DNA of 8,313 bases from an uncultured Lachnospiraceae bacterium (GTDB lineage: Bacteria > Bacillota > Clostridia > Lachnospirales > Lachnospiraceae): assembly GCA_910588755.1 (NCBI GenBank), contig CAJUQZ010000167.1, positions 1 to 8,313 on the forward strand. The letters run 5' to 3'. Below, piece after piece: positions 1-5,991 of this stretch (position 1 is its first letter; each line of letters starts with the position of its first letter). The notes under the pieces were generated by a model, which saw nothing but the letters and a program-made list of their open reading frames with translations, was not told the DNA's origin and made no database searches. Both the position numbers and the translations under genes were made by a program.

Positions 1-161
1 AAAATTTCAAAATCAATTAATAGGGAATTATTAAGTTGTATTAATCAGTGTTTCCCTAATTAGTTTGAGTTCATTAGAATTGAGCTTTTTAATTTTCTCT
101 TCTTTTTATTCCGCGCCTTGATGGAAAGTAGATGATTCTGATAAGACGAGGTAAGAAATTC

Positions 162-178
162 TGACCTTGCCAAGGTCA
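162..178. repeat. Perfect 17-bp palindrome (8+1+8)
   Basis: TGACCTTG and its exact reverse complement CAAGGTCA flank a single central base. A compact, odd-centred palindrome fits a dimeric DNA-binding protein better than a transcription terminator, because no T tract follows. It lies about 90 bp from the putative attachment site, so an accessory recombination protein is one possibility. This is inference only. Confidence 0.5.
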
Positions 179-205
179 AGATATGTTCCTGCAAAAAAAT
201 AACAA

Positions 206-224
206 TGACTCACTTTTGACTCAC
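206..224. repeat. Tandem TGACTCAC direct repeats, possible integrase arm sites
   Basis: TGACTCAC occurs at 206-213 and again at 217-224, one helical turn apart and about 45-60 bp from the tRNA fragment. Short direct repeats near an attachment core are where tyrosine integrases bind with their N-terminal arm domain. The repeat is seen directly; the role is inferred from position. Confidence 0.4.
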
Positions 225-267
225 ATTAACAGTCGAAAATGTTGTATTTTAAAGCATTTAAACATAT

Positions 268-321
268 TAGAGCACTTGACTTTTAATCAAGTTGTCCGGG
301 GTTCGAGTCCCCGATGCCTCA
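268..321 (+). other. tRNA-Lys(UUU) 3' fragment, probable attachment site (att)
   Basis: From the end of the D arm onward this is a normal tRNA-Lys. The anticodon stem CTTGA/TCAAG (275-279, 287-291) surrounds a loop with anticodon TTT (282-284). The T stem CGGGG/CCCCG (297-301, 309-313) holds TTCGAGT, and the 3' acceptor strand ATGCCTC with discriminator A ends at 321. The 5' part does not fit. The expected GAGGCAT acceptor strand is absent, with at best AAAGCAT near 250-256, giving 5 of 7 pairs. The D stem cannot form, because AAAC faces GAGC. A tRNA intact from mid-D-arm to the 3' end but replaced upstream is the typical junction left by a site-specific element, the intact copy being at its other end. 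A degenerate pseudogene is the alternative. It is unlikely to give a functional tRNA. Confidence 0.75.
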
Positions 322-325
322 TTAG

Positions 326-367
326 AAGCTGTATTTTTGTGGATAATCCACAAAAATACAGCTTTTT
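326..367 (+). terminator. Strong intrinsic terminator after the tRNA-Lys fragment
   Basis: An 18-bp perfect stem (326-343 with 347-364) closes on a three-base loop TAA and runs into a short T stretch (363-367). It sits five bases after the tRNA 3' end, where a tRNA terminator is expected. It therefore supports the view that this is the native downstream side of the tRNA locus. Confidence 0.85.
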
Positions 368-544
368 CTGCATATTTATAAAAAATGGTGTGTACATTAG
401 ATAACAGGCGACATATGTAGGGGATGAGGATGCAGTAGGGTGGCAGCTTTTATAATGATTGTCTATGTAAAACAGAATAGCTGGCGTGAAGGAAACAGTG
501 AAAAAGCCGGAGAATAAATTTAAAAAAATTATTTTGTGTTTTAG
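368..544. other. Intergenic stretch without recognised content
   Basis: Between the tRNA terminator and the hairpin series upstream of the ACT-domain gene, no reading frame resembles a known protein and no clear promoter pair is visible. An isolated TATAAT at 451-456 lacks a -35 partner at normal spacing. The 3' part (about 517-534) is a run of A and T. Confidence 0.4.
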
Positions 545-575
545 AAAAAGTGCAACAAACGGGTTGCGTTTTTTT
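545..575 (+). terminator. Terminator-like hairpin in the ACT gene leader
   Basis: A 12-bp stem (545-556 with 563-574, two G-T wobbles) has a six-base loop and a seven-base T tract inside its 3' arm (569-575). The A tract on the 5' side makes it potentially bidirectional. No gene upstream obviously needs it, so it could end stray transcription from the tRNA region or act as a leader attenuator. Confidence 0.55.
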
Positions 576-592
576 GTGCGTTATGATAATAT
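564..592 (+). promoter_or_regulatory. Weak candidate promoter of the ACT-domain gene
   Basis: TTGCGT (564-569) and TAATAT (587-592) are 17 bp apart, and the overlapping TATGATAAT (582-590) offers other -10 registers. The -35 match is poor. The -10 region lies in the 22-base loop between two arms of a 9-bp inverted repeat (573-581, 604-612), an arrangement that would suit an operator. Confidence 0.3.
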
Positions 593-612
593 GTATTGCA
601 GTGACGCACAAA
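573..612. repeat. 9-bp inverted repeat around the -10 region
   Basis: TTTGTGCGT (573-581) and ACGCACAAA (604-612) are exact reverse complements separated by 22 bases. The pair could be an operator or an RNA stem. Its 5' arm overlaps the T tract of the preceding hairpin by two bases, so the two structures compete only at that edge. Confidence 0.45.
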
Positions 613-693
613 TGTCTTTGTTGGGGAAACAAGGAGCTGTTTTGATGGCGCAGTGATCATTTATAGTTGAAGATTTAGAGGTATGATGGGAAA

Positions 694-1137
694 ATGGAAG
701 ATGCAGCATCGTATTATGTTGTGAAAAAGAGGGCTTTGCCGGAGGTACTGTTAAAGGTCGTCGAGGTGAACAGGCTTCTGGGGACGCAGAAGGTGCTGTC
801 CGTGCAGGAGGCGGCCGAACGTGTGGGAATCAGTAGAAGTTCTTATTATAAATACAAGGATGATATCTTTCCATTTCATGATTCCACGCAGGGGAAGACG
901 ATCACGCTTGCGTGCAGGATGGACGATGAGCCGGGACTTTTGTCAGATGTGCTGAAGGTGGTGGCGGATTTTCATGCCAATATCCTGACGATCCATCAGA
1001 CCATCCCGATCAATGGAATCGCTTCGCTGTCGCTTAGTATTCAGCTCCTGGATGCGGGGAGTGACGCTTCCGGGCTGGTGTCTGGGATAGAGCAGATCAG
1101 CGGGGTGCATAATGTGAAGGTGCTTGGCATGGAATAG
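694..1137 (+). CDS. ACT-domain amino-acid-sensing regulator (UPF0735/PheB family)
   Basis: This 147-aa cytosolic protein matches the small ACT-domain family called UPF0735 or PheB in Bacillus, at full family length. The N-terminal part (about 1-25, with VVKKRALPEVLLKVVE) leads into a helix-turn-helix-like segment (about 36-60, VQEAAERVGISRSSYYKYKD). Residues about 70-147 form the ACT domain, with MDDEPGLLSDVLKVVADFHANILTIHQ as the usual start of the fold, written here in parts: MDDEPGLLSD at 76-85 and ANILTIHQ at 95-102. ACT domains bind small ligands, usually amino acids. In Bacillus the relative sits beside pheA, whereas here the next gene is hom, so threonine, homoserine or a related effector is more plausible. 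That is inference. The start at 694 gives the family N-terminus; a modest AGAGG (677-681) is 12 bases upstream. No catalytic domain is present. Confidence 0.9.
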   Translation: MEDAASYYVVKKRALPEVLLKVVEVNRLLGTQKVLSVQEAAERVGISRSSYYKYKDDIFPFHDSTQGKTITLACRMDDEPGLLSDVLKVVADFHANILTIHQTIPINGIASLSLSIQLLDAGSDASGLVSGIEQISGVHNVKVLGME

Positions 1138-1209
1138 TGGGGAAGAGCTTTTTGTCACTTACAGCAAAGAATATACTACATGGATACAATACATGAAAGC
1201 AGGTTTATA

Positions 1210-1491
1210 GTGAAAAGATTCTCTGCATGCAAAAAAGAAGACCTGCAATGAAAAGATTCTGTGCATAGACAAAAAGGTCTACAATGAAAAGATTTTCTGC
1301 ATGTAAAAAAGAAAACTACAGTGAAAAGATTCTCTGAATGAATAGAGCAGGTTCGCAGTGAAAAGAATCTCTGCATGTATGATAGAAGAATTACGGTGAA
1401 AAGAATCTCTGCATGAATAAAAAAGGTCTACAGTGAAAAGATTCCCTGCATGTATGATAGAAGGTCTACAGTAAGGGGGATTCTACGCAGG
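1210..1491. repeat. Array of ~37-bp tandem repeats (seven clear copies)
   Basis: The 20-base core GTGAAAAGATTCTCTGCATG or a close variant starts at 1210, 1248, 1284, 1321, 1358, 1396 and 1433. The spacings are 38, 36, 37, 37, 38 and 37 bases. An eighth degenerate copy begins at 1471. The 16-18 base stretches between cores are related to each other and fall into types: AAAAAGGTCTACA follows copies 2 and 6, TATGATAGAAG follows copies 5 and 7. Because the intervening sequences are similar and short, this is not a CRISPR array. The period is not a multiple of three, so it does not encode a peptide repeat. The array fills most of the gap of more than 400 bases between the ACT gene and hom. Confidence 0.9.
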
Positions 1492-1561
1492 AATGCTGGC
1501 AGTTAGTATGGAAATGCGCTGCTGCGGAAACGCTGGCAGCTGATGAATATGGAAAATGTAC

Positions 1562-1568
1562 AGGAGGT
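1562..1568 (+). promoter_or_regulatory. Ribosome binding site that sets the hom start
   Basis: AGGAGGT lies eight bases before ATG 1577. The in-frame ATG at 1556 is upstream of this site and has no binding site of its own, so the start at 1577 is preferred. Confidence 0.85.
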
Positions 1569-1576
1569 CAGGGAAT

Positions 1577-2779
1577 ATGGTAAAGGCAGCGATATTGGGA
1601 TATGGAACAGTGGGAAGCGGTGTGTATGAGGTCCTGAAAAAGAATAGGGACATCATAGCGGACAAGCTCGGCGATGAGATACAGGTGAAGTATGTGCTTG
1701 ACCTCAGGGAATTTGAGGGTGACCCGGTACAGGAAGTGTTGGTGCATGATGTCGATACGATCATCGATGACACAGAGGTTGCCATCGTTTGTGAGACGAT
1801 GGGCGGTGAGCATCCGGCGTATGAGTTTACAAAGCGTGCGCTTGAGAGCGGCAAGAGCGTGTGCACGTCCAATAAGGAGCTTGTGGAGAAACATGGTCCA
1901 GAGCTGATACAGATTGCAAAGGAGCACAGGTGCAGTTATCTGTTCGAGGCGAGTGTTGGTGGCGGGATTCCGATTATCAGACCGCTTCGGACATCGCTTG
2001 CGCAGGAGGAGATTCTCTCAATCACAGGTATTTTAAATGGCACGACCAATTATATCCTGACGAAGATGGAGACAGAGGGACTTGCGTTTGAGACGGTGCT
2101 TGCAAGAGCGCAGGAAAAGGGATATGCGGAGAAAAATCCTGACGCGGATATATTAGGGTTTGACGCGTGCAGGAAAATTGCGATTCTCACTTCACTTGCA
2201 TATGGCAAAAAGGTTGATTTTGAGGATATCACGACCGAAGGAATAACTTCGATTGCGGCTGTCGATTTTGCATATGCAAAGAAAATGGGGGCGACAATCA
2301 AGCTCTTTGCAAAGAGTGTCAAGAAGGATGACAAGTATTATGCGATTGTAGCACCGTTTATTGTGAAGCCGGAAAATCCCCTCTATGCAGTCAAGGGTGT
2401 GTTTAATGCGATTCTTGTGAACTGTAATATGGGTGGTGAGACGATGTATTATGGCAAGGGTGCAGGAAAGCTTGCGACGGCGAGTGCGGTTGTGGCAGAT
2501 GTTCTAGACTGTGCCAGACATACCGGCAGGCACCTTGATATCAGATGGGAGGATCAGAAGCTTGAGATCGCGTCGATTGATGGTGCGATAAGAAAATTTT
2601 TTGTGCGTGTGCCAGCGGCCTGTGAGGCTCAGATTCGGAAGGTTTTTGGCGAGGTGGAGATGTTTCAAGATGTGGCAGACGGCGAGTGCGGGTTTGTCAC
2701 GGAGGAGATGACGGAGGCTCAGTACAGGGATAAGGCGGCGGAATTTGACAGCATACTGTCCATGATCAGGGTGGATTAG
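1577..2779 (+). CDS. hom: Homoserine dehydrogenase
   Basis: This 400-aa cytosolic enzyme reduces aspartate semialdehyde to homoserine with NAD(P)H, the branch toward threonine and methionine. The Rossmann motif GYGTVG is at 8-13, the conserved SNKELV with its lysine at K100, and EASVGGGIPII at 124-134. The family signature GILNGTTNYIL is at 151-161, and the segment GFDACRKIAIL (194-204) supplies the catalytic pair D196 and K200. GKGAGKLATASAV (293-305) is the late conserved glycine-rich motif. After about residue 338 only some 60 residues remain. They resemble a shortened or diverged ACT domain, against a full ACT domain in the Bacillus enzyme of over 430 aa. The gene lies between the ACT regulator and lysC, with a 114-base gap to the latter and no terminator between, so hom and lysC are probably co-transcribed. 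Confidence 0.96.
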   Translation: MVKAAILGYGTVGSGVYEVLKKNRDIIADKLGDEIQVKYVLDLREFEGDPVQEVLVHDVDTIIDDTEVAIVCETMGGEHPAYEFTKRALESGKSVCTSNKELVEKHGPELIQIAKEHRCSYLFEASVGGGIPIIRPLRTSLAQEEILSITGILNGTTNYILTKMETEGLAFETVLARAQEKGYAEKNPDADILGFDACRKIAILTSLAYGKKVDFEDITTEGITSIAAVDFAYAKKMGATIKLFAKSVKKDDKYYAIVAPFIVKPENPLYAVKGVFNAILVNCNMGGETMYYGKGAGKLATASAVVADVLDCARHTGRHLDIRWEDQKLEIASIDGAIRKFFVRVPAACEAQIRKVFGEVEMFQDVADGECGFVTEEMTEAQYRDKAAEFDSILSMIRVD

Positions 2780-2839
2780 CAGGTATGGACAGCGTAACGT
2801 AGGGTGTGTTTTTGAATATGAATATAGTATGAGGAACGG

Positions 2840-2866
2840 TTCAGAAGCGGGCAAGTTCGATATACT
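2840..2866 (+). promoter_or_regulatory. Weak candidate internal promoter before lysC
   Basis: TATACT (2861-2866) is a fair -10 hexamer, preceded at 15 bp by TTCAGA (2840-2845). The spacing is short and the -35 is weak. It would give lysC some expression independent of hom. Confidence 0.2.
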
Positions 2867-2893
2867 TTGAATACGGGAAAGGAATTTGGTGAG

Positions 2894-4213
2894 ATGAAAA
2901 AGGTAGTGAAATTTGGCGGAAGTTCCCTGGCGAGTGCGGAACAGTTTGTGAAGGTGGGCAATATCATCCATGCGGACGAGGACCGGAAATTTGTCGTCCC
3001 GTCGGCGCCGGGGAAACGGTTTGACAAGGATACCAAAGTTACAGATATGCTCTATGCGTGCTATGCGCTGGCGGAAAAAGACCACAATTTCAACGCGGAA
3101 ATCGCTCAAATTGAGAAGCGGTATCAGGAGATTATTGACGGGTTGAGGCTCGAGTTGAATCTGGCGCCGGAGTTTGACAAGATTATTGATAATTTCAAGC
3201 GGAAAGCTGGCTCGAACTATGCGGCCAGCCGCGGTGAGTACTTAAATGGTATTATTATGGCACATTACTTAGGATATGAGTTTGTTGATCCCGCAGAGGC
3301 TATTCGCTTTAATGAAGATGGAGCTTTTGATGCCGAGGTGACGCAGGCGCTGCTGTCAAAGAGACTTGAGGGTGTGGAGAGAGCTGTTATTCCTGGATTT
3401 TACGGCGCGATGGAGGACGGGACTATCGTGACATTTTCAAGGGGTGGTTCTGATGTGACAGGCTCGATTGTGGCGAAGGCGATCCAGGCGGACGTGTATG
3501 AGAACTGGACAGATGTGTCGGGGTTTCTGATTGCGGATCCGCGCATTATCGAGAATCCAGAGGGCATTGATATCATCACGTACGGTGAGCTGCGCGAGCT
3601 TTCCTATATGGGAGCCGGTGTGCTTCACGAGGATGCCATATTCCCAGTGAGAAAGCAGGGTATTCCCATCAATATCAGAAACACAAACCAGCCCGAGGAC
3701 GAGGGCACATGGATTGTTGGCAATACCTGCAAAAAGGCAAAATATACGATTACAGGTATCGCGGGCAAGAAGGGTTTTGCATCCATCAACATTGAGAAGG
3801 ACATGATGAACATGGAGATCGGTTTTGGGCGAAAGGTTCTGCAGGTGTTTGAGGAATACAATATTTCTTTTGAACATATGCCCTCCGGGATCGACACGCT
3901 GAATGTGATGGTGCATCAGTCCGAGTTTGTTGACAAGGAGCAGAATATCCTGTCAGGTATTACGAAGGCGGTTAATCCTGACCATATTGAGATTCAGTCA
4001 GACCTTGCGCTGATTGCTGTGGTGGGGCGGTGTATGAAGTCGCAAAGAGGTACAGTAGGCCGGATTTTCGCTGCGCTGGCTCATGCGAATGTAAATGTCA
4101 GGATGATCGATCAGGGATCGAGTGAGCAGAATGTTATCATCGGCGTTTCCAATGAGGATTTTGAGACGGCCATCAAGGCGATATATGCGATTTTTGTGGA
4201 GACAAGAGTCTGA
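2894..4213 (+). CDS. lysC: Aspartate kinase (aspartokinase)
   Basis: This 439-aa cytosolic enzyme phosphorylates aspartate, the committed first step toward lysine, threonine and methionine. The kinase domain spans about 1-275. KFGGSS is at 6-11, SRGEYLNG at 112-119, GFYG at 168-171, TFSRGGSDVTGS at 180-191, WTDVSG at 205-210 and ADPRII at 214-219. SYMGAGVLHEDAIFPV (237-252) is the conserved late helix. Two ACT domains follow, about 284-350 and 370-439, with DQGSSEQNV at 406-414. These are the site of lysine or threonine feedback inhibition in the family. The start at 2894 gives the canonical MKKVVKFGGSS N-terminus, with AAAGGA about ten bases upstream. A TTG at 2867 is in frame but adds nine residues before the first strand. 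The family is monofunctional here, with hom as a separate gene, unlike fused enterobacterial enzymes. Confidence 0.96.
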   Translation: MKKVVKFGGSSLASAEQFVKVGNIIHADEDRKFVVPSAPGKRFDKDTKVTDMLYACYALAEKDHNFNAEIAQIEKRYQEIIDGLRLELNLAPEFDKIIDNFKRKAGSNYAASRGEYLNGIIMAHYLGYEFVDPAEAIRFNEDGAFDAEVTQALLSKRLEGVERAVIPGFYGAMEDGTIVTFSRGGSDVTGSIVAKAIQADVYENWTDVSGFLIADPRIIENPEGIDIITYGELRELSYMGAGVLHEDAIFPVRKQGIPINIRNTNQPEDEGTWIVGNTCKKAKYTITGIAGKKGFASINIEKDMMNMEIGFGRKVLQVFEEYNISFEHMPSGIDTLNVMVHQSEFVDKEQNILSGITKAVNPDHIEIQSDLALIAVVGRCMKSQRGTVGRIFAALAHANVNVRMIDQGSSEQNVIIGVSNEDFETAIKAIYAIFVETRV

Positions 4214-4245
4214 TCGATATTGCGATACAATGAAGGATATCTTTT

Positions 4246-4275
4246 TATGTAAGGTCATATTATGCAAGGTCATAT
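4246..4275. repeat. 15-bp tandem duplication
   Basis: TATGTAAGGTCATAT (4246-4260) is followed directly by TATGCAAGGTCATAT (4261-4275), which differs at one position. The second copy supplies the first bases of the lysC terminator stem. Confidence 0.7.
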
Positions 4276-4307
4276 CTGCTGTTCGACGGCAGATATGGGC
4301 TTGTTTT
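4271..4307 (+). terminator. Intrinsic terminator of the hom-lysC unit
   Basis: CATATCTGC (4271-4279) pairs with GCAGATATG (4289-4297). Three further pairs extend the stem inward around the loop TCG. It is followed by GGCTTGTTTTT, so the T tract begins a few bases late but is adequate. It lies 57 bases after the lysC stop. Confidence 0.75.
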
Positions 4308-4419
4308 TATGCACACGGGCACCAATGTGAAAAACCACATATGAAAGTTTTCAGATAAGGAAAAAGGTCAGCAAGAGCTGTCGGGTGTCTGGTGCGCGTT
4401 TTCGGAATATTACAGATGG

Positions 4420-4425
4420 AGGAGG
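4420..4425 (+). promoter_or_regulatory. Ribosome binding site that sets the MATE gene start
   Basis: AGGAGG lies four bases before ATG 4430, which is slightly close but strong. It rules out the in-frame GTG at 4385, which lies upstream of the site. Confidence 0.75.
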
Positions 4426-4429
4426 ACAA

Positions 4430-5815
4430 ATGAGTACGAACATAGGTGAAGGGACCAAGGAAAACAAGATGGGTGTCATGCCTGTCAATCAGCTGCTTTT
4501 AAATATGTCGCTTCCGATGATGGTTTCCATGCTGGTTCAGGCGCTATACAATATTGTGGATAGTATCTTTGTGGCAAAGTTAAGTCAGGATGCGCTGACG
4601 GCTGTGGCGCTTGCGTTTCCGGTGCAAACGCTTCTGATTGCGGTCGGAACTGGGACAGGCGTGGGTGTCAATTCCCTGCTCTCCAAGCAGCTGGGTGAGA
4701 AGGATATGAAACAGGCGAGCAGGACAGCCATGAACGGTATCTTTCTGGCGGTTATGAGCTATATAGTGTTTGTGATTGTGGGAATTGTCGGCGTCAGGCC
4801 ATTTTATGCGAGCCAGCTTAAGGAGCCTGACAGCGGGATTTTTACGATGGGTGTGCAGTATCTGACAATTGTGTGCGTGTGCTCTTTTGGACTGTATGCG
4901 CAGCTAATTTTTGAGAAGCTTCTGCAGTCTACTGGAAAGACCTTGTATTCCATGATCACACAGGCTGTGGGCGCCGCGACGAATATCATACTCGATCCGA
5001 TCCTGATTTTCGGGCTTTTTGGGATGCCCAAGCTGGGTGTTGCGGGTGCGGCGATTGCGACAGTCATAGGACAGATACTGGGAGGAACGCTGGGACTGAT
5101 CTTTAACCTTGTGGTAAATAAGGAGATCGATCTCTCTGTAAAAGGATTCAGACCAAACGCCAGTACGATTGCAAATATCTACAAGGTCGGCGTGCCGTCC
5201 ATTATCATGCAGGCAATTGGTTCGGTCATGACATATGGAATGAACAAGATTCTGATTGCCTTTTCAGAGACGGCTGCCACAGTGTTTGGTGTATATTTCA
5301 AGTTGCAAAGCTTTTTCTTTATGCCGGTGTTTGGACTGAATAATGGTCTGATACCGATTGTGGCATACAATTACGGTGCGGGAAAGAGAAGCAGGGTGAT
5401 CGGTGTGATCAGGTGTAGTCTGGTGTATGCGTTTTTGCTGCTCTTTGCCGGGTTTGTTGTGTTTGAGACAGTACCTGCATTGTTGCTTGGCATGTTTGAG
5501 GCGTCTGATGAGATGCTCGCCATCGGGGTGCCTGCGCTGCGTATCATCGCTGTGCATTTCCTGGTTGCATGGTTCTGTATCATAGCGGGCTCTGTGTTCC
5601 AGGCACTTGGAAATGGAGTGTACAGTCTCGTTGTATCCGTTGCCAGGCAGCTTGTGGTGCTGTTGCCGGTTGCGTATATCCTCGCAAGGCTTGGAGGGCT
5701 ACATGCAGTTTGGTGGGCGTTCCCGATCGCCGAGCTGATGTCTTTTGGTGTGTCGTCATTCTTCATGGTACGGATTCACAAAAATGTGATCCGGAATATA
5801 CCAGATAAGATGTAA
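4430..5815 (+). CDS. MATE-family multidrug/metabolite efflux transporter
   Basis: This 461-aa integral membrane protein has about 12 hydrophobic helices in two similar halves, the length and layout of MATE transporters, which export cationic drugs or metabolites in exchange for Na+ or H+. The first helix region begins near residue 21 (LLLNMSLPMMVSMLVQALYN, 22-41), followed by VDSIFVAKL and LTAVALAFPVQ. The mid-protein segment NIILDPILIFGLFG (185-198), then GVAGAAIATVIGQ (203-215), closes the first half. The second half has the typical FGVYFKLQSFFFMPVFGLNN (286-305) and IVAYNYGAGK (310-319), then QALGNG (391-396). It resembles the MepA/DinF-type branch common in clostridia. The substrate cannot be told from sequence. 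It is flanked by terminators on both sides and so is probably monocistronic. Confidence 0.93.
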   Translation: MSTNIGEGTKENKMGVMPVNQLLLNMSLPMMVSMLVQALYNIVDSIFVAKLSQDALTAVALAFPVQTLLIAVGTGTGVGVNSLLSKQLGEKDMKQASRTAMNGIFLAVMSYIVFVIVGIVGVRPFYASQLKEPDSGIFTMGVQYLTIVCVCSFGLYAQLIFEKLLQSTGKTLYSMITQAVGAATNIILDPILIFGLFGMPKLGVAGAAIATVIGQILGGTLGLIFNLVVNKEIDLSVKGFRPNASTIANIYKVGVPSIIMQAIGSVMTYGMNKILIAFSETAATVFGVYFKLQSFFFMPVFGLNNGLIPIVAYNYGAGKRSRVIGVIRCSLVYAFLLLFAGFVVFETVPALLLGMFEASDEMLAIGVPALRIIAVHFLVAWFCIIAGSVFQALGNGVYSLVVSVARQLVVLLPVAYILARLGGLHAVWWAFPIAELMSFGVSSFFMVRIHKNVIRNIPDKM

Positions 5816-5870
5816 GGCGGTATCCTTTAGCTCATTAGATTTGCTAGTTTTTACCTCTTAGCGGGAAAAT

Positions 5871-5913
5871 TGAACCACTTGGTGTAATGCTGTTTACATC
5901 GGTGGTTCATTTT
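5871..5913 (+). terminator. Intrinsic terminator of the MATE gene, overlapping a promoter
   Basis: TGAACCAC (5871-5878) and GTGGTTCA (5902-5909) are exact reverse complements. Inside them TGTAA (5883-5887) pairs with TTACA (5894-5898), with flanking G-C and G-T pairs, so almost the whole segment folds into one long hairpin. TTTT follows at 5910-5913. The T tract is short but usable. The same bases contain the -35 of the next operon. Confidence 0.65.
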
Positions 5914-5921
5914 ATTATGAT
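5893..5921 (+). promoter_or_regulatory. Promoter of the LytTR operon
   Basis: TTTACA (5893-5898) and TATGAT (5916-5921) each match five of six consensus bases and are 17 bp apart, the ideal sigma-A spacing. One arm of the TGAACCAC/GTGGTTCA palindrome lies between the two hexamers, so a protein bound there would block the promoter. The transcript would start near 5928 and have a leader of about 95 bases. Confidence 0.6.
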
Positions 5922-5991
5922 AGTATCGTGATATGGAAATGTTTCGTGATGGAACCATGATGGAATGTTTTTTGGCAGGAGGAAGGTCTGT

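Larger units (their letters stand above)
1..267. other. AT-rich gene-free flank, probable end of an integrated element
   Basis: No convincing reading frame is visible on either strand. The stretch is clearly richer in A and T than the genes to the right. It holds a 7-bp inverted repeat (21-27 with 52-58), a perfect 8+1+8 palindrome (162-178), and two copies of TGACTCAC 11 bp apart (206-213 and 217-224). It stops where a tRNA-Lys 3' fragment begins, which suggests that it is the terminal non-coding part of an element integrated at a tRNA gene. The element identity cannot be told, because no integrase or other element gene is inside the window. Confidence 0.5.

Noticed and set aside
183..404. 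73-codon reading frame on the + strand
   Set aside because: It runs through the tRNA-Lys fragment and its terminator hairpin, has no ribosome binding site and resembles no protein.
451..456. TATAAT as a promoter
   Set aside because: No -35 hexamer lies at 15-19 bp upstream and there is no extended -10 TG.
450..632. 60-codon reading frame on the - strand upstream of the ACT gene
   Set aside because: Its translation is low-complexity and histidine/phenylalanine-rich without domain features, and it covers the leader hairpins and candidate promoter of the + strand gene.
1176..1376. 66-codon - strand frame with repeated SFHC/ENLFT-like words
   Set aside because: The peptide repetition is only a by-product of the DNA repeat array. 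The 37-bp period shifts frame every unit, and there is no ribosome binding site.
1453..1458. TATGAT inside the repeat array as the hom promoter
   Set aside because: The same hexamer recurs in an earlier repeat unit (1378-1383), and no matching -35 lies 17 bp upstream.
1210..1491. CRISPR array
   Set aside because: The cores are only 20 bases and vary, the connectors are 16-18 bases and similar to one another, and no cas gene is present.
3437..3916. 159-codon - strand frame inside lysC
   Set aside because: It is antisense to strongly conserved aspartate kinase motifs and reads as a shadow of the coding strand.
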